From: Paenibacillus durus
Lineage (GTDB): Bacteria > Bacillota > Bacilli > Paenibacillales > Paenibacillaceae
Length of the DNA: 64,000 nt
Direction of reading: 5' to 3'
Assembly (NCBI RefSeq): GCF_000756615.1
Contig: NZ_CP009288.1
Coordinates: 3,844,001-3,908,000, forward strand
Part shown: in pieces, positions 7,159 through 15,914 of the stretch
Layout of the letters: each line of letters begins with the position of its first letter
Numbering within the stretch: the first letter of the stretch is position 1
The notes under the pieces: generated by a model
Databases searched by the model: none
What the model was told of the DNA's origin: nothing
The model's input: the letters and a program-made list of their open reading frames with translations, nothing else
Position numbers and translations under genes: made by a program

Positions 7159-7599
7159 TTACCTGGTCATTTCCAGAGGGGCGGCTTCATTGCCCGGAGC
7201 CACGAGCTTACCCATTAAATACAGCAGAAGCTGCTGATTATGGGCCGAAATATGGTCCAGCACTTCCGCGAAAAAATCGCTGCGGACCTTAAGGCCGCGC
7301 GCGGTTTCCTTCCTGCCGAGATCGGTTATGCTGACCCAGACGATCCGGCGGTCGGAGGCATCCCTGTCTCTGATAATCAGTCCGCCCCGCTCCATCCGGT
7401 CGAGCAGCATCGTAACCGCGGCAGGACTGGTAGCCAGATGCGGAGCCAGATCGGAAGGCTTGGCGGCTCCCCGTTCCTGAACTAATTCAAGCACCGTAAG
7501 CTGCGCGTCGGTAAGCGTAGGAGCCAGCTTTGTATCCATATGAACCTTATAGTCTTTAAGAATTTTATGCCATATTTTACTGAATTCAAAGGAGTTCAC
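7159..7599 (-). CDS. MarR-family transcriptional regulator
   Basis: The protein has 146 residues. The winged helix-turn-helix reads AKPSDLAPHLATSPAAVTMLLDRMERGGLI (in two parts), followed by the wing RDRDASDRRIVWVSITDLG, the D-x-R-D-R signature of MarR proteins. The flanking helices form the dimer interface. I take GTG at 7599 as the start because AAGGAAGG is 7 bases upstream; the open frame goes 64 codons further but through AT-rich, unlikely protein sequence. No adjacent transporter or enzyme gene identifies its target. It lies downstream of the parC terminator, so it is transcribed separately. Confidence 0.9.
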   Translation of the reverse strand: MNSFEFSKIWHKILKDYKVHMDTKLAPTLTDAQLTVLELVQERGAAKPSDLAPHLATSPAAVTMLLDRMERGGLIIRDRDASDRRIVWVSITDLGRKETARGLKVRSDFFAEVLDHISAHNQQLLLYLMGKLVAPGNEAAPLEMTR

Positions 7600-7779
7600 A
7601 GTTGTTCCTTCCTTTCTTGGCGAAAGATCCGTTATTAAGATATGTTCGCGGAAGAGTTTCTTTTTCCTGCAAGTGGAAAAAAATAAATAACTCCGTGAAC
7701 TTTTTACCCACAGCACGGATGTATTAATCAGTATACTTCTCCACCAAGAGAAACGGCTGCGCCGCCCTTGAAGCATCTT

Positions 7780-7826
7780 TGAAAAAAGCATCCGCCGCCT
7801 CTGTCGAAAAGAGGCGGCGGATGCTT
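7780..7826 (-). terminator. Strong terminator of parC
   Basis: AAGCATCCGCCGCCTC (7786-7801) and GAGGCGGCGGATGCTT (7811-7826) form a perfect 16-bp stem with a 9-base loop. On the minus strand it is followed by TTTTTTC. It stands 36 bases after the parC stop codon. Confidence 0.95.
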
Positions 7827-7861
7827 GGTTGCGGATTCTCCCGATATCGATAAAATCCGCT

Positions 7862-10303
7862 TTATTTCACGGAAATTTGCAAGCTGATGATCTCGTCTTT
7901 CTTCTCCAGCGGAACAAGAAGCTTGCCGGTCGAACGCCGGTCGGCGATTGGCGCGGCTTCCGAGGAGAAATGGTACAGCGCGCCTTCGCGAGTAATGGCG
8001 GTCAGTTCAAACGGTTCTCTACAGTAAAATGCCCCGGCAATACGGCTGCCGTTCGGACGGACGCGCTTGCCTTCCTTGAATTCAAATGTCGGCAATCCCT
8101 TGCCGCCCCGGCTCTGCGGCATATAATCCAGCAGCAGACTGCGCTTGCCGTAGCCCAGTTCAGTCACAGCCAGAACCTCTCCCTCGTCGTCCGAGACGCG
8201 GAAGCAGGATATCACCTCATCGCCTTCTCGAAGCTGAATCCCTTTTACGCCAGCGGCTACGCGGCCCATCGGATTGACTTCGCTCTCGCGGAAGCGGATG
8301 CTCATTCCTTCCTTGGTGACTAGCATTAGATCTTTATCTCCACCGCTCAGCATAACCGACAGCACTTCATCCTCCTTAGCCACCTTGCATGCCGCCACGG
8401 CGCCGCTGCGGCTGGTGAAGTATTCCTTCAGCTCGGTGCGCTTCACCTGTCCTTTGCGGGTAATAAAGAACAGGCTTTGGTCAGGCTCTTCGAAATTGCT
8501 TACAGGTATCATTCCGGCTATGCTGTCTCCCTTGCCCAGACCGATCACGTTTACAATCGCGGTGCCCTGATCCTTCCATTTGAACTCCGGAATCTGATGG
8601 ACGGGCAGCAGGAAATATTGCCCCTTGCGCGTAAATACCAGCAGACTGTCCCGCGTATTAACGTCGAGCAGGCTGGCGATATAGTCGCCTTCCTTGACGC
8701 CGGAAGAATTCCGTTCGCCGCCGGAGCGGGTGAAGGATAGCATGCTTGTCCGTTTGATATAGCCGTCCCCCGACAGCGCTACAAGCACATCCTCCGCGTT
8801 GACCAGCGCCTCAATGCTGACCTTGAGCTCTTCCACCTCGACCTGAATGGCGGACCGGCGGTCAATGCCGTATTTATCGCGGATCTCCATCAGTTCCTTG
8901 CGGATGACGCCAATCAGCTTCTTGTCGCTCTCCAGGATGCTGCGCAAGGCAGCAATCTTCTTCTGCGTCTCCTCCAATTCCTTCTCCAGCGTCTTGATCT
9001 CCAGATTAGTCAGACGATACAGCTGGAGAGTCAGGATCGAATCGGCTTGTCTTTCGCTGAAGCCGAACATCCAGACCAGATTGTTCTGGGCGTCCTGACG
9101 GTTCTTGGATGCTTTGATAGCTGCGATTACTTCATCCAGAATATTGAGCGCCTTGACCAGCCCCTCCAGTACGTGAGCCCGGTCCTCCGCCCGCTCCAGA
9201 TCGAACCGGGTACGATGCGTTACGACTTCACGCTGATGGGCGATGTAAGCCTCAAGGATGGCCTTAAGGCCCAGCTGCTGGGGCGCTTTATTGACAATAG
9301 CGACCATGTTGAAATTATAGGTGATCTGCAGGTCGGTCTTCTTGAGCAAGTAGGCCAGAATCCCCTGCGCATCAGCTTCCTTCTTCAGTTCGATCACGAT
9401 CCGCAGACCTTCGCGGCCGCTTTCGTCGCGTACTTCCGCTATGCCTTCAACCTTTTTCTCAAGGCGGATATTCTCCATGGCGGTAACCAGACGCGATTTG
9501 ACGACCTGAAACGGGATTTCGGTAATGACGATCTGCTGCTTGCCTCCGCGCAGATTCTCAATCTCCGTCTTGGAGCGCAGGTAGATGCGCCCTTTGCCTG
9601 TCCGGTAAGCATCCATAATTCCGTCGCCGCCCATAATAAGACCGCCTGTCGGAAAATCCGGCCCTTTCATGAAGGTCATGATCTCCTCCAGCTCGATCTC
9701 CGGCTTCTGCATAACCGCGATGCAGGCATCAATAGTCTCGCGCAGATTATGGGGCGGGATTTCGGTGGCAAAGCCGGCCGAGATGCCGCTCGTGCCGTTC
9801 ACGAGCAAATTCGGATACCGCGACGGAACCACGACCGGCTCCTTGGCCGTGTTGTCGAAGTTGTCCTTGAACAGGACGGTACGTTTCTCGATGTCGCGCA
9901 TCATTTCCATGGCAATCGGTGACAGCCGGGCCTCCGTATAACGCATGGCTGCCGCAGGATCATCATCCATCGAGCCCCAGTTGCCGTGTCCGTCAACGAG
10001 CACATGCCCCATTTTCCAAGGCTGCGCCATTCTTACCATGCCCTCATAGATCGACGAGTCGCCGTGCGGATGGTAATTCCCCATCACATCCCCGACTGTC
10101 TTGGCCGACTTGCGGTACGGTTTGTCCGGTGTATTGCCCGAATCGTACATAGCGTACAGTATTCGGCGCTGCACGGGCTTCAGTCCGTCGCGGACGTCGG
10201 GAATGGCCCGGTCCTGAATGATATATTTAGAATACCGGCCGAATCGGTCGCCGACGACCTCTTCCAGAAATGCCGGCAAAAATTGTTCGGATAAACTGCT
10301 CAT
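7862..10303 (-). CDS. parC: DNA topoisomerase IV subunit A
   Basis: The protein has 813 residues, full length. ParC is the DNA-cutting subunit of the A2B2 enzyme that unlinks sister chromosomes. The winged-helix region carries the catalytic tyrosine in AAAMRYTEARLS (Tyr122). The quinolone-resistance region reads NYHPHGDSSIYEGM with Ser83 and Glu87, the residues of a susceptible-type enzyme. A coiled-coil gate (about 380-480) and a C-terminal beta-pinwheel of GyrA repeats follow. It is downstream of parE in the same orientation but separated by 259 bp holding hairpins, so it may be partly uncoupled. GyrA is the alternative, but the pairing with parE and the lack of a GyrA box support ParC. Confidence 0.96.
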   Translation of the reverse strand: MSSLSEQFLPAFLEEVVGDRFGRYSKYIIQDRAIPDVRDGLKPVQRRILYAMYDSGNTPDKPYRKSAKTVGDVMGNYHPHGDSSIYEGMVRMAQPWKMGHVLVDGHGNWGSMDDDPAAAMRYTEARLSPIAMEMMRDIEKRTVLFKDNFDNTAKEPVVVPSRYPNLLVNGTSGISAGFATEIPPHNLRETIDACIAVMQKPEIELEEIMTFMKGPDFPTGGLIMGGDGIMDAYRTGKGRIYLRSKTEIENLRGGKQQIVITEIPFQVVKSRLVTAMENIRLEKKVEGIAEVRDESGREGLRIVIELKKEADAQGILAYLLKKTDLQITYNFNMVAIVNKAPQQLGLKAILEAYIAHQREVVTHRTRFDLERAEDRAHVLEGLVKALNILDEVIAAIKASKNRQDAQNNLVWMFGFSERQADSILTLQLYRLTNLEIKTLEKELEETQKKIAALRSILESDKKLIGVIRKELMEIRDKYGIDRRSAIQVEVEELKVSIEALVNAEDVLVALSGDGYIKRTSMLSFTRSGGERNSSGVKEGDYIASLLDVNTRDSLLVFTRKGQYFLLPVHQIPEFKWKDQGTAIVNVIGLGKGDSIAGMIPVSNFEEPDQSLFFITRKGQVKRTELKEYFTSRSGAVAACKVAKEDEVLSVMLSGGDKDLMLVTKEGMSIRFRESEVNPMGRVAAGVKGIQLREGDEVISCFRVSDDEGEVLAVTELGYGKRSLLLDYMPQSRGGKGLPTFEFKEGKRVRPNGSRIAGAFYCREPFELTAITREGALYHFSSEAAPIADRRSTGKLLVPLEKKDEIISLQISVK

Positions 10304-10394
10304 GCATTCACCTTCTGTTCCTCAAACTGTCGCCTTATGAAAAAATGTGACGATTAACGCGGCTCCGCTGCGGATTGTCCTTCCGGTCGCTGTT

Positions 10395-10440
10395 GTCCCC
10401 AAATATCTTTAATATTATTCAAAGGTTGATATTCGGGGAC
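10395..10440 (-). repeat. Inverted repeat in the parE-parC gap
   Basis: GTCCCCAAATATC (10395-10407) and GATATTCGGGGAC (10428-10440) match as an inverted repeat at 12 of 13 positions around a 20-base loop. It sits upstream of parC, with no T tract. It could be an operator or a leader stem. Confidence 0.5.
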
Positions 10441-10516
10441 AAAGGCGAACGCTGACGCTCCTCCAAGACAATTCCGCCGCTGCGCTCTTTATCGCCAAGT
10501 TTCTAAAATCTCGAAA

Positions 10517-10539
10517 TTCTCGTCACCTTGTGACGAGAA
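10517..10539 (-). terminator. Hairpin after parE
   Basis: TTCTCGTCAC (10517-10526) and GTGACGAGAA (10530-10539) form a perfect 10-bp stem with a 3-base loop, 24 bases past the parE stop. On the minus strand TTTCGAGATTTT follows, so it is a plausible weak terminator. The sequence CTCGTCAC occurs again at 10556-10563. Confidence 0.55.
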
Positions 10540-10562
10540 CACTTAAATATTATGTCTCGTCA

Positions 10563-12545
10563 CTACTCTACAATCTCGGTAAAATCGACATTCTCGACAA
10601 TCCAGCGCTTACGCGGGTCGACCTTGTCGCCCATCAGCGTAGACACACGGCGCTCCGCCTTGGCGGCATCCTCAATCTGCACCTGAAGCATGGTCCGCGA
10701 CTCGGGATTCATTGTCGTTTCCCACAGCTGATCGGGGTTCATTTCGCCGAGCCCTTTGTAGCGTTGAAGCTCAAAGTTCTTGCCGAACTCTTTCAAATAG
10801 TTCTGAAGCTGCTCATCCGTCCAGGCGTATCTGACCGTTTCCAGCTTGCCCGATTTGCGGGTCAGCTTATACAGCGGAGGCTGAGCGATGTATACTTTGC
10901 CCGCATCGATCAGCGGCTTCATGTACCGGTAGAAGAACGTCAGCAGCAGCACCTGAATATGCGCGCCGTCGGTGTCCGCATCGGTCATGATGATGATTTT
11001 GGAATAATTACAGTCTTCGACTGTGAAATCCGAGCCTATTCCAGCGCCAATGGCAGCAATGATCGCCCGGTATTCGTCGTTCTTCAGAATTTCCGGCAAT
11101 TTTGCCTTCTCGGGGTTCATCGGCTTGCCCTTGAGGGGCAGAATCGCTTGAATCTTGGAATCGCGCCCCTGCTTGGCTGAGCCGCCTGCGGAATCGCCTT
11201 CCACAATGAACAGCTCGGTGCGGGAAAAGTCCTTGGATTGCGCAGGAGACAGCTTGCCGCCCAGATTCGAGCCTTCACTGCGCTTCTTGCCGCTGCGTAT
11301 TTCATCCCGCGCCTTGCGGGCCGCTTCGCGCGCTTTGGCAGCCTGGATGGATTTCCTCAGCAGACTCTGCGCCACCTGTGGATTCTCTTCAAGAAAGCGT
11401 TGCATATTCTCGGAGACGATAAAATCAACCGTGCCTCTCGCCGAGGCGCTGCCGAGCTGGTCCTTGGTCTGGCCGACGAATTCGACCTCGGCCATTTTGA
11501 TGCTGATCACAGCCATCATGCCTTCCCGTAGGTCGCTGCCATCCAGATTCTTATCTTTCTCTTTCAGCAGCCCCGTTCTCCGGGCGTAATCATTCATGAC
11601 GCGCGTATACGCTGTCTTGAATCCGGTCTCGTGCGTACCGCCGCTGCGGGTCGGAATCGAGTTCACGAATGACGCGATCGTCTCGGTATAGCCACCGTTG
11701 TATTGGATCGCCACTTCTACCTCAATCTCATCCTTCTCGGCGCTGAAATGGATGACGTCATGCAGTACATCCTTGCCTTCATTCAGATAGCGAACGAATT
11801 CGCTGGCTCCGCCCTCATAATAATACTCATCCTGGCGTCCGCCCCGTTCGTCCGTCAGCGTGATGCGTAGTCCCGAGTTGAGGAATGCAATCTCCTGAAG
11901 CCGTTCGGCAAGCGTATCGTAGTTCAGCGAAATGCCTCCCTGGAACACGCGAATATCCGGCTTGAATGAGATTTTCGAGCCGGTTTTGTTCGTATTGCCC
12001 AATATCTCAAGACCCGTAACGGGTTCTCCGACATGTTCTTTACCGTCTTTACCGACCCAATATTCAAAGCGCTGGCGGTGTATTTTGCCTTCCCGGTAGA
12101 TCTCCACCTCAAGCCATTCCGACAGAGCGTTCGTCACCGAAGCGCCGACGCCGTGCAGTCCGCCCGATTTCTTGTATCCCGAGCCTCCGAACTTGCCGCC
12201 GGCATGCAGGATGGTGAATACAACTTGCGGCGTCGGAACGCCCGTTTTGTGCATGCCTGTCGGAATTCCCCGGCCGTTGTCGGTAACGGTCACCGAGCCG
12301 TCTTTGCGCAGCACGATATCGATTTTCGTGCAATATTTCGCCAGATGTTCATCCACTGCATTATCTACGATTTCCCATACCAAATGGTGTAGTCCCGAGG
12401 AACTCGTACTGCCGATATACATGCCGGGCCGTTTGCGAACCGCAACCAGACCTTCAAGCACCTGAATGTCGTCAGCATCGTATCCAGTCCGGTCTGCTGC
12501 GCCGTTCTTCGAGACTCCAGCGAACATATCGACCTGTTCGAACAT
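10563..12545 (-). CDS. parE: DNA topoisomerase IV subunit B
   Basis: The protein has 660 residues. The GHKL ATPase domain comprises EIVDNAVDEHLA (about 58-69), DNGRGIPTG (about 92-100) and the glycine-rich lid SGGLHGVGASVTNALS (about 127-142). A transducer domain follows, then the Toprim domain with FIVEGDSAGGSAKQGRD near residue 447 and TDADTDGAHI near 515, which binds the catalytic Mg ions. The C-terminal GLGEMNPDQLWETTM motif is typical of GyrB/ParE. It supplies ATP-driven strand passage to ParC. The ATG at 12545 is preceded by GGGGGAAC. GyrB was considered, but the ParC partner downstream favours ParE. Confidence 0.96.
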   Translation of the reverse strand: MFEQVDMFAGVSKNGAADRTGYDADDIQVLEGLVAVRKRPGMYIGSTSSSGLHHLVWEIVDNAVDEHLAKYCTKIDIVLRKDGSVTVTDNGRGIPTGMHKTGVPTPQVVFTILHAGGKFGGSGYKKSGGLHGVGASVTNALSEWLEVEIYREGKIHRQRFEYWVGKDGKEHVGEPVTGLEILGNTNKTGSKISFKPDIRVFQGGISLNYDTLAERLQEIAFLNSGLRITLTDERGGRQDEYYYEGGASEFVRYLNEGKDVLHDVIHFSAEKDEIEVEVAIQYNGGYTETIASFVNSIPTRSGGTHETGFKTAYTRVMNDYARRTGLLKEKDKNLDGSDLREGMMAVISIKMAEVEFVGQTKDQLGSASARGTVDFIVSENMQRFLEENPQVAQSLLRKSIQAAKAREAARKARDEIRSGKKRSEGSNLGGKLSPAQSKDFSRTELFIVEGDSAGGSAKQGRDSKIQAILPLKGKPMNPEKAKLPEILKNDEYRAIIAAIGAGIGSDFTVEDCNYSKIIIMTDADTDGAHIQVLLLTFFYRYMKPLIDAGKVYIAQPPLYKLTRKSGKLETVRYAWTDEQLQNYLKEFGKNFELQRYKGLGEMNPDQLWETTMNPESRTMLQVQIEDAAKAERRVSTLMGDKVDPRKRWIVENVDFTEIVE

Positions 12546-12610
12546 TCATGTTCCCCCTTCTCTTCTCTAATCCCAAAATGCAAACAAATGTTTTGGTTAC
12601 TTTGTACATT

Positions 12611-13609
12611 CTAATTCAAAATATCCCTTTTCGTAAAGACGGCGAATGAAATGATTATAGATACGATCCCCCAAATGCTCAGAACCGCAATCGAAAAAGG
12701 CAGTGACATCCCTTCAATCGGCGCCGGAGACCCGGACAGATAATTGGTCAGGCCCAGGTTAACCATGAACAGATACTTGGCCGAAGTCCAAGCCGATGCC
12801 ATATTGGTAAGGATCGTGCCGGCGATCAGCGCGGCCATCATTACGACGATGCTTGCCGCCGTACTGCGGAACAGCACCGAAACCATAAAGGCGAGCAGAG
12901 CGACAACTACGCTGACAAACCAGATGAGACCACACTGCATCAGCATATATTCCCACTGCGGCACCGAATGAACCGCGGACATATCGACCGAGTCTCCGCT
13001 AAGCTGAAAGCCGGTGAAGACTGGCGCGTTAAAGCCGCCGTACCCGAAAGCCAGTCCGGAGATAAGGTAGCTTACCAGAAAGGCGGATAAAATAATCAGT
13101 GACACAAACATCAGCAGCGCGATCAATTTGCTCATAAGCACCTTCCAGCGCTTTACGGGCCGGGTCAACAGCATTTTAATGGTTCCCGTCGTTCGTTCTC
13201 CGGATACAATATCGGAAGCAACCGCCATGATCATCAGCGGGATGAACAATGAGATCGAATTGTCCAAAAATTCGCGGGTAAAGGTTACGCCGCTGGGTTC
13301 GTTCGGATTCACATCATGATCGAGATAATACTGCATCTGCTGTATAAAAATTCGCCGGTACGTCTTCCACTCCTCCGGAATCCGGCTGCTGCTAAGCGAA
13401 TTTTCGTTATCGGTAATCTGCTGCTGCAATTCCAGCCGCCAATCGGAACTGAACTTCTCCCTGTTCCGTTCAGCCGATCGCATCTGGGCATAGGTGAACA
13501 TCGGAACAAGCACGACCAGAATAAGCAAAATGACATAGAAGCGTTTCTTCTTAATGATTTTCATGCACTCATTGCGGATGAGCGGCAGCAGGCTATTCAA
13601 TAGTCTCAC
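12611..13609 (-). CDS. ABC-2 type transporter permease
   Basis: The protein has 332 residues. Six membrane segments can be seen: one at 24-42, a long extracytoplasmic stretch with charged residues, then segments near 120, 165-190, 225-250, 255-275 and 300-325. SGERTTGTIKMLLTRPVKRWKVLMSKL near residue 140 is the coupling-helix region typical of ABC-2 permeases. Its start overlaps the end of the ATPase gene by 17 bases, so the two are translationally coupled and should form a transporter. The substrate is unknown; systems of this type export lipids, peptides or drugs, or sense antibiotics. Confidence 0.9.
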   Translation of the reverse strand: MRLLNSLLPLIRNECMKIIKKKRFYVILLILVVLVPMFTYAQMRSAERNREKFSSDWRLELQQQITDNENSLSSSRIPEEWKTYRRIFIQQMQYYLDHDVNPNEPSGVTFTREFLDNSISLFIPLMIMAVASDIVSGERTTGTIKMLLTRPVKRWKVLMSKLIALLMFVSLIILSAFLVSYLISGLAFGYGGFNAPVFTGFQLSGDSVDMSAVHSVPQWEYMLMQCGLIWFVSVVVALLAFMVSVLFRSTAASIVVMMAALIAGTILTNMASAWTSAKYLFMVNLGLTNYLSGSPAPIEGMSLPFSIAVLSIWGIVSIIISFAVFTKRDILN

Positions 13610-14576
13610 CCTCCGTCAGTTTCAAGAATAGCTGTTCCAGTGTCGGGTTGATTTTATGCACGGCTCTAACCTCAATTCCCGAGGCTACGAGCGCGGCGAC
13701 GGTATCCGGTACGGCATCGTCATCCATAATCGTCACGGCGGACCCGCTCCTCAGATTCGCAATGACTGTATCATCCAGCGCAAGCTCGGCCGGGTCTGCA
13801 AGCCGGATTCCCGCTCTTGATTCCAGCAAGGCTGCGCCCCGTTCGTATGGCTCCAGCTCCCACAGCACATAAGGCGAATTGCGGGCGACAAGTTCGCTCA
13901 CGCCGCCAACGGCCAGCACGCGCCCTCTGCTGATAATAGCGACGCGGTCACAGAGCAGCTGAATTTCGCTCAGCAGATGGCTGGATACGAACACCGCCAT
14001 TCCCTCTTCCGCCAGCTTGCGGATGAATTCCCGCATTTCTTTGATGCCCTTGGGATCGAGACCGTTCGTGGGCTCGTCCAGAATAAGCAGCCGCGGGCGT
14101 CCGAGCAGCGCCTGTGCTATCCCCAGGCGCTGGCGCATACCAAGCGAGTAAGTCCTCACCTTGTCATGTATACGCTGGTCAAGCCGGACGGTCCGGGCAA
14201 CCTCGGCAATCCGCTCCTCATCAACTCCCGGCTGCATGCGCGCGAAATGCTGCAAATTCTCCCAGCCTGTCAAGTATGAATAAACCTCGGGATTTTCGAC
14301 GATGGAGCCAACATACTGCAGCGCCATTTCAGGCTGTTTGTTAACATTATAGCCGCATACGGTAATGGAACCCTCGCTTGGCCGTATCAAATCGACGAGC
14401 ATGCGGATTGTGGTCGTCTTTCCTGCCCCATTCGGACCGAGAAAGCCGAAAATCTCGCCTTCCCGAACGTCAAAAGTAACGTTGTCGATAATCCGCTTCC
14501 GTCCTATTTTTTTGCGGACCCCGTTAACGGATAAGACGACGGCTCCAGAGCTGTTTATGTTGTCATGCGTGATCAT
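13593..14576 (-). CDS. ABC transporter ATP-binding protein
   Basis: The protein has 327 residues. Walker A is GPNGAGKTTT (about residue 47), the signature motif is YSLGMRQRLGIAQAL, Walker B is LLILDEPTNGLDP and the switch histidine is in SSHLLSE. The C-terminal 90 residues form the extra domain found in multidrug/bacitracin-type exporters (DrrA, BcrA, YxlF). The longest frame begins with a GTG inside the binding site; the ATG at 14576, with AAGAGGTGG before it, is the better start. It lies between the SGNH hydrolase gene (18 bases upstream) and its permease. Confidence 0.93.
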   Translation of the reverse strand: MITHDNINSSGAVVLSVNGVRKKIGRKRIIDNVTFDVREGEIFGFLGPNGAGKTTTIRMLVDLIRPSEGSITVCGYNVNKQPEMALQYVGSIVENPEVYSYLTGWENLQHFARMQPGVDEERIAEVARTVRLDQRIHDKVRTYSLGMRQRLGIAQALLGRPRLLILDEPTNGLDPKGIKEMREFIRKLAEEGMAVFVSSHLLSEIQLLCDRVAIISRGRVLAVGGVSELVARNSPYVLWELEPYERGAALLESRAGIRLADPAELALDDTVIANLRSGSAVTIMDDDAVPDTVAALVASGIEVRAVHKINPTLEQLFLKLTEGETIE

Positions 14577-14594
14577 GTATTCCACCTCTTTCCT

Positions 14595-15530
14595 CTACCT
14601 TACCGCCTGAACAATCCGGTCCGCCATCCGCTGATACCCATCGCCGTTCGGATGAAAGTGGTCGCTGGACAAATATTGGCCGAGATGGCCGTTAAACAAA
14701 TCAAGAGTCGGGACAAGTGTCATGCCGGTGTTGCGGTTGATGATATCCATCGCCGCACCATTCCAAGATGTGACGGCCTGATTGCCCGGAATAAGCATCT
14801 CCCGAAGATCCCCGAAAGGATTGTACAGACCGATATAGTAAATCCGCGCCTGCGGATTGATCTCAGATATTGCGCTCAGAACTTCCTCCAGCCGCTTTGA
14901 GGCGCCGGGAAGACTCCTGAGCAGCTGTTCAGGAGTCAGATCCTTTAACGCAGCGTTCTCCGGGGAACCGCTGCCGGGAACCGCAGCGCTGCCCGCAGCG
15001 GCGCCTTCGCTCCCGCCGGAACCCGCTTGAACATCTGCAGACCCTGATGCGGCTTCCCTGCTCTCATCTGTTCCTCCCCCCGATTCGTTCAGCATGCGCT
15101 GCGCTCCCTGAAACAGATCATTGCCGCCAATCGAAACGAGAATAATATTGGCCTGACGGAGAACATACTGTACGCCTTCTTCTTTAAGCTTGTCCCGCAG
15201 CCCGGCTGTTGTCAGGCCGTTAATGCCGAGGTTCCCGACTAGCTCGGTCTTCGTTCCGTCTGCGGACAAACCTGCCACGGCCCGCCGCACAAAGCCCTCG
15301 CCCGTATTATCCCCCGTACCCTTGGCCAGCGAATCGCCGACTGCCGCGACCTTAAGAATGCCTGATTCTTCGGCGGGAGCCGCCGTATTCTGAGGGACCT
15401 CAGCGGAGTAACTGGTTCCCCGGGGGGACATGATATCTCTAGCTGCATAAATGAAGCCGATGACCAGCAGCAGCGTGGCCGCAATGGACAGAAGGCTTAG
15501 ACCCCGCCAGGTCCATCTGAAATCGTTCAA
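14595..15530 (-). CDS. Membrane-anchored SGNH/GDSL hydrolase
   Basis: The protein has 311 residues and starts at TTG 15530, six bases after GGAGGG. One membrane segment (about 8-32) anchors it; the rest faces outside. The SGNH blocks are present: AAVGDSLAKGTG (nucleophile Ser near residue 70), GNLGINGLTT, ILVSIGGNDLF and SSDHFHPNGDGY with the catalytic Asp/His. Between blocks III and V is a Ser/Gly/Ala-rich insertion of about 50 residues (about 155-205), probably a flexible surface loop. The family removes acyl groups from lipids, sugars or peptidoglycan. It is first in an operon with an ABC exporter, which suggests that it modifies what that exporter handles or responds to. Confidence 0.9.
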   Translation of the reverse strand: MNDFRWTWRGLSLLSIAATLLLVIGFIYAARDIMSPRGTSYSAEVPQNTAAPAEESGILKVAAVGDSLAKGTGDNTGEGFVRRAVAGLSADGTKTELVGNLGINGLTTAGLRDKLKEEGVQYVLRQANIILVSIGGNDLFQGAQRMLNESGGGTDESREAASGSADVQAGSGGSEGAAAGSAAVPGSGSPENAALKDLTPEQLLRSLPGASKRLEEVLSAISEINPQARIYYIGLYNPFGDLREMLIPGNQAVTSWNGAAMDIINRNTGMTLVPTLDLFNGHLGQYLSSDHFHPNGDGYQRMADRIVQAVR

Positions 15531-15663
15531 ACCTATCCCTCCATCCGATCGATAATATGTGTTGTATTTAAACATAATTCTTCTATCTTTATTTTGCAAA
15601 TGTACTGAAAAACAGAGAAATATAAAGGAATTAATTGGGAATCAAAAAAATATTAAAAAAAGC

Positions 15664-15692
15664 TTGCATAAATCTATGATCAGAGTTATACT
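15664..15692 (+). promoter_or_regulatory. Sigma-A promoter of tRNA-Lys
   Basis: TTGCAT (15664-15669), a 17 bp spacer, and TATACT (15687-15692). The tRNA 5' end is 24 bp beyond the -10, leaving a short leader for RNase P to remove. Confidence 0.7.
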
Positions 15693-15715
15693 ATTTCTCG
15701 TTGAATCATTGACAC

Positions 15716-15788
15716 GGGTTATTAGCTTAGCTGGTAGAGCAGCCGACTCTTAATCGGCAGGTCGCAGGTTCGACCCCTGCATAACCCA
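15716..15788 (+). tRNA. tRNA-Lys (anticodon CTT)
   Basis: All arms fold: acceptor GGGTTAT/ATAACCC, D arm with AGCTGGTAGAGC, anticodon stem GCCGA/TCGGC with loop CTCTTAA (anticodon CTT, reads AAG), and T arm GCAGG-TTCGACC-CCTGC. The discriminator is A and CCA is not encoded, so the nucleotidyltransferase at 62158-63438 must add it. The gene stands alone with its own promoter and terminator. Confidence 0.97.
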
Positions 15789-15793
15789 TATTA

Positions 15794-15830
15794 AAGAAGC
15801 ACAGGAAATCTCCCGTGCTTCTTTTCGTTT
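15794..15830 (+). terminator. Terminator of tRNA-Lys
   Basis: AAGAAGCACAGGA (15794-15806) and TCCCGTGCTTCTT (15811-15823) pair with one mismatch, followed by TTCGTTTTTT. Confidence 0.9.
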
Positions 15831-15850
15831 TTTCAAATTTCAAATAAAGA

Positions 15851-15887
15851 AAGACCGCCCTTCTCCGCAGTGGAAGAAAGACGGTCT
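15851..15887 (-). terminator. Probable terminator of the CAP-domain gene
   Basis: AGACCG and CGGTCT arms with partly paired C/T- and G/A-rich inner parts lie 28 bases after the CAP-gene stop. On the minus strand TTTCTTTATTTG follows. The inner stem is imperfect. Confidence 0.5.
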
Positions 15888-15914
15888 CTCGTGTAACACG
15901 GGAACGCGAATGTA

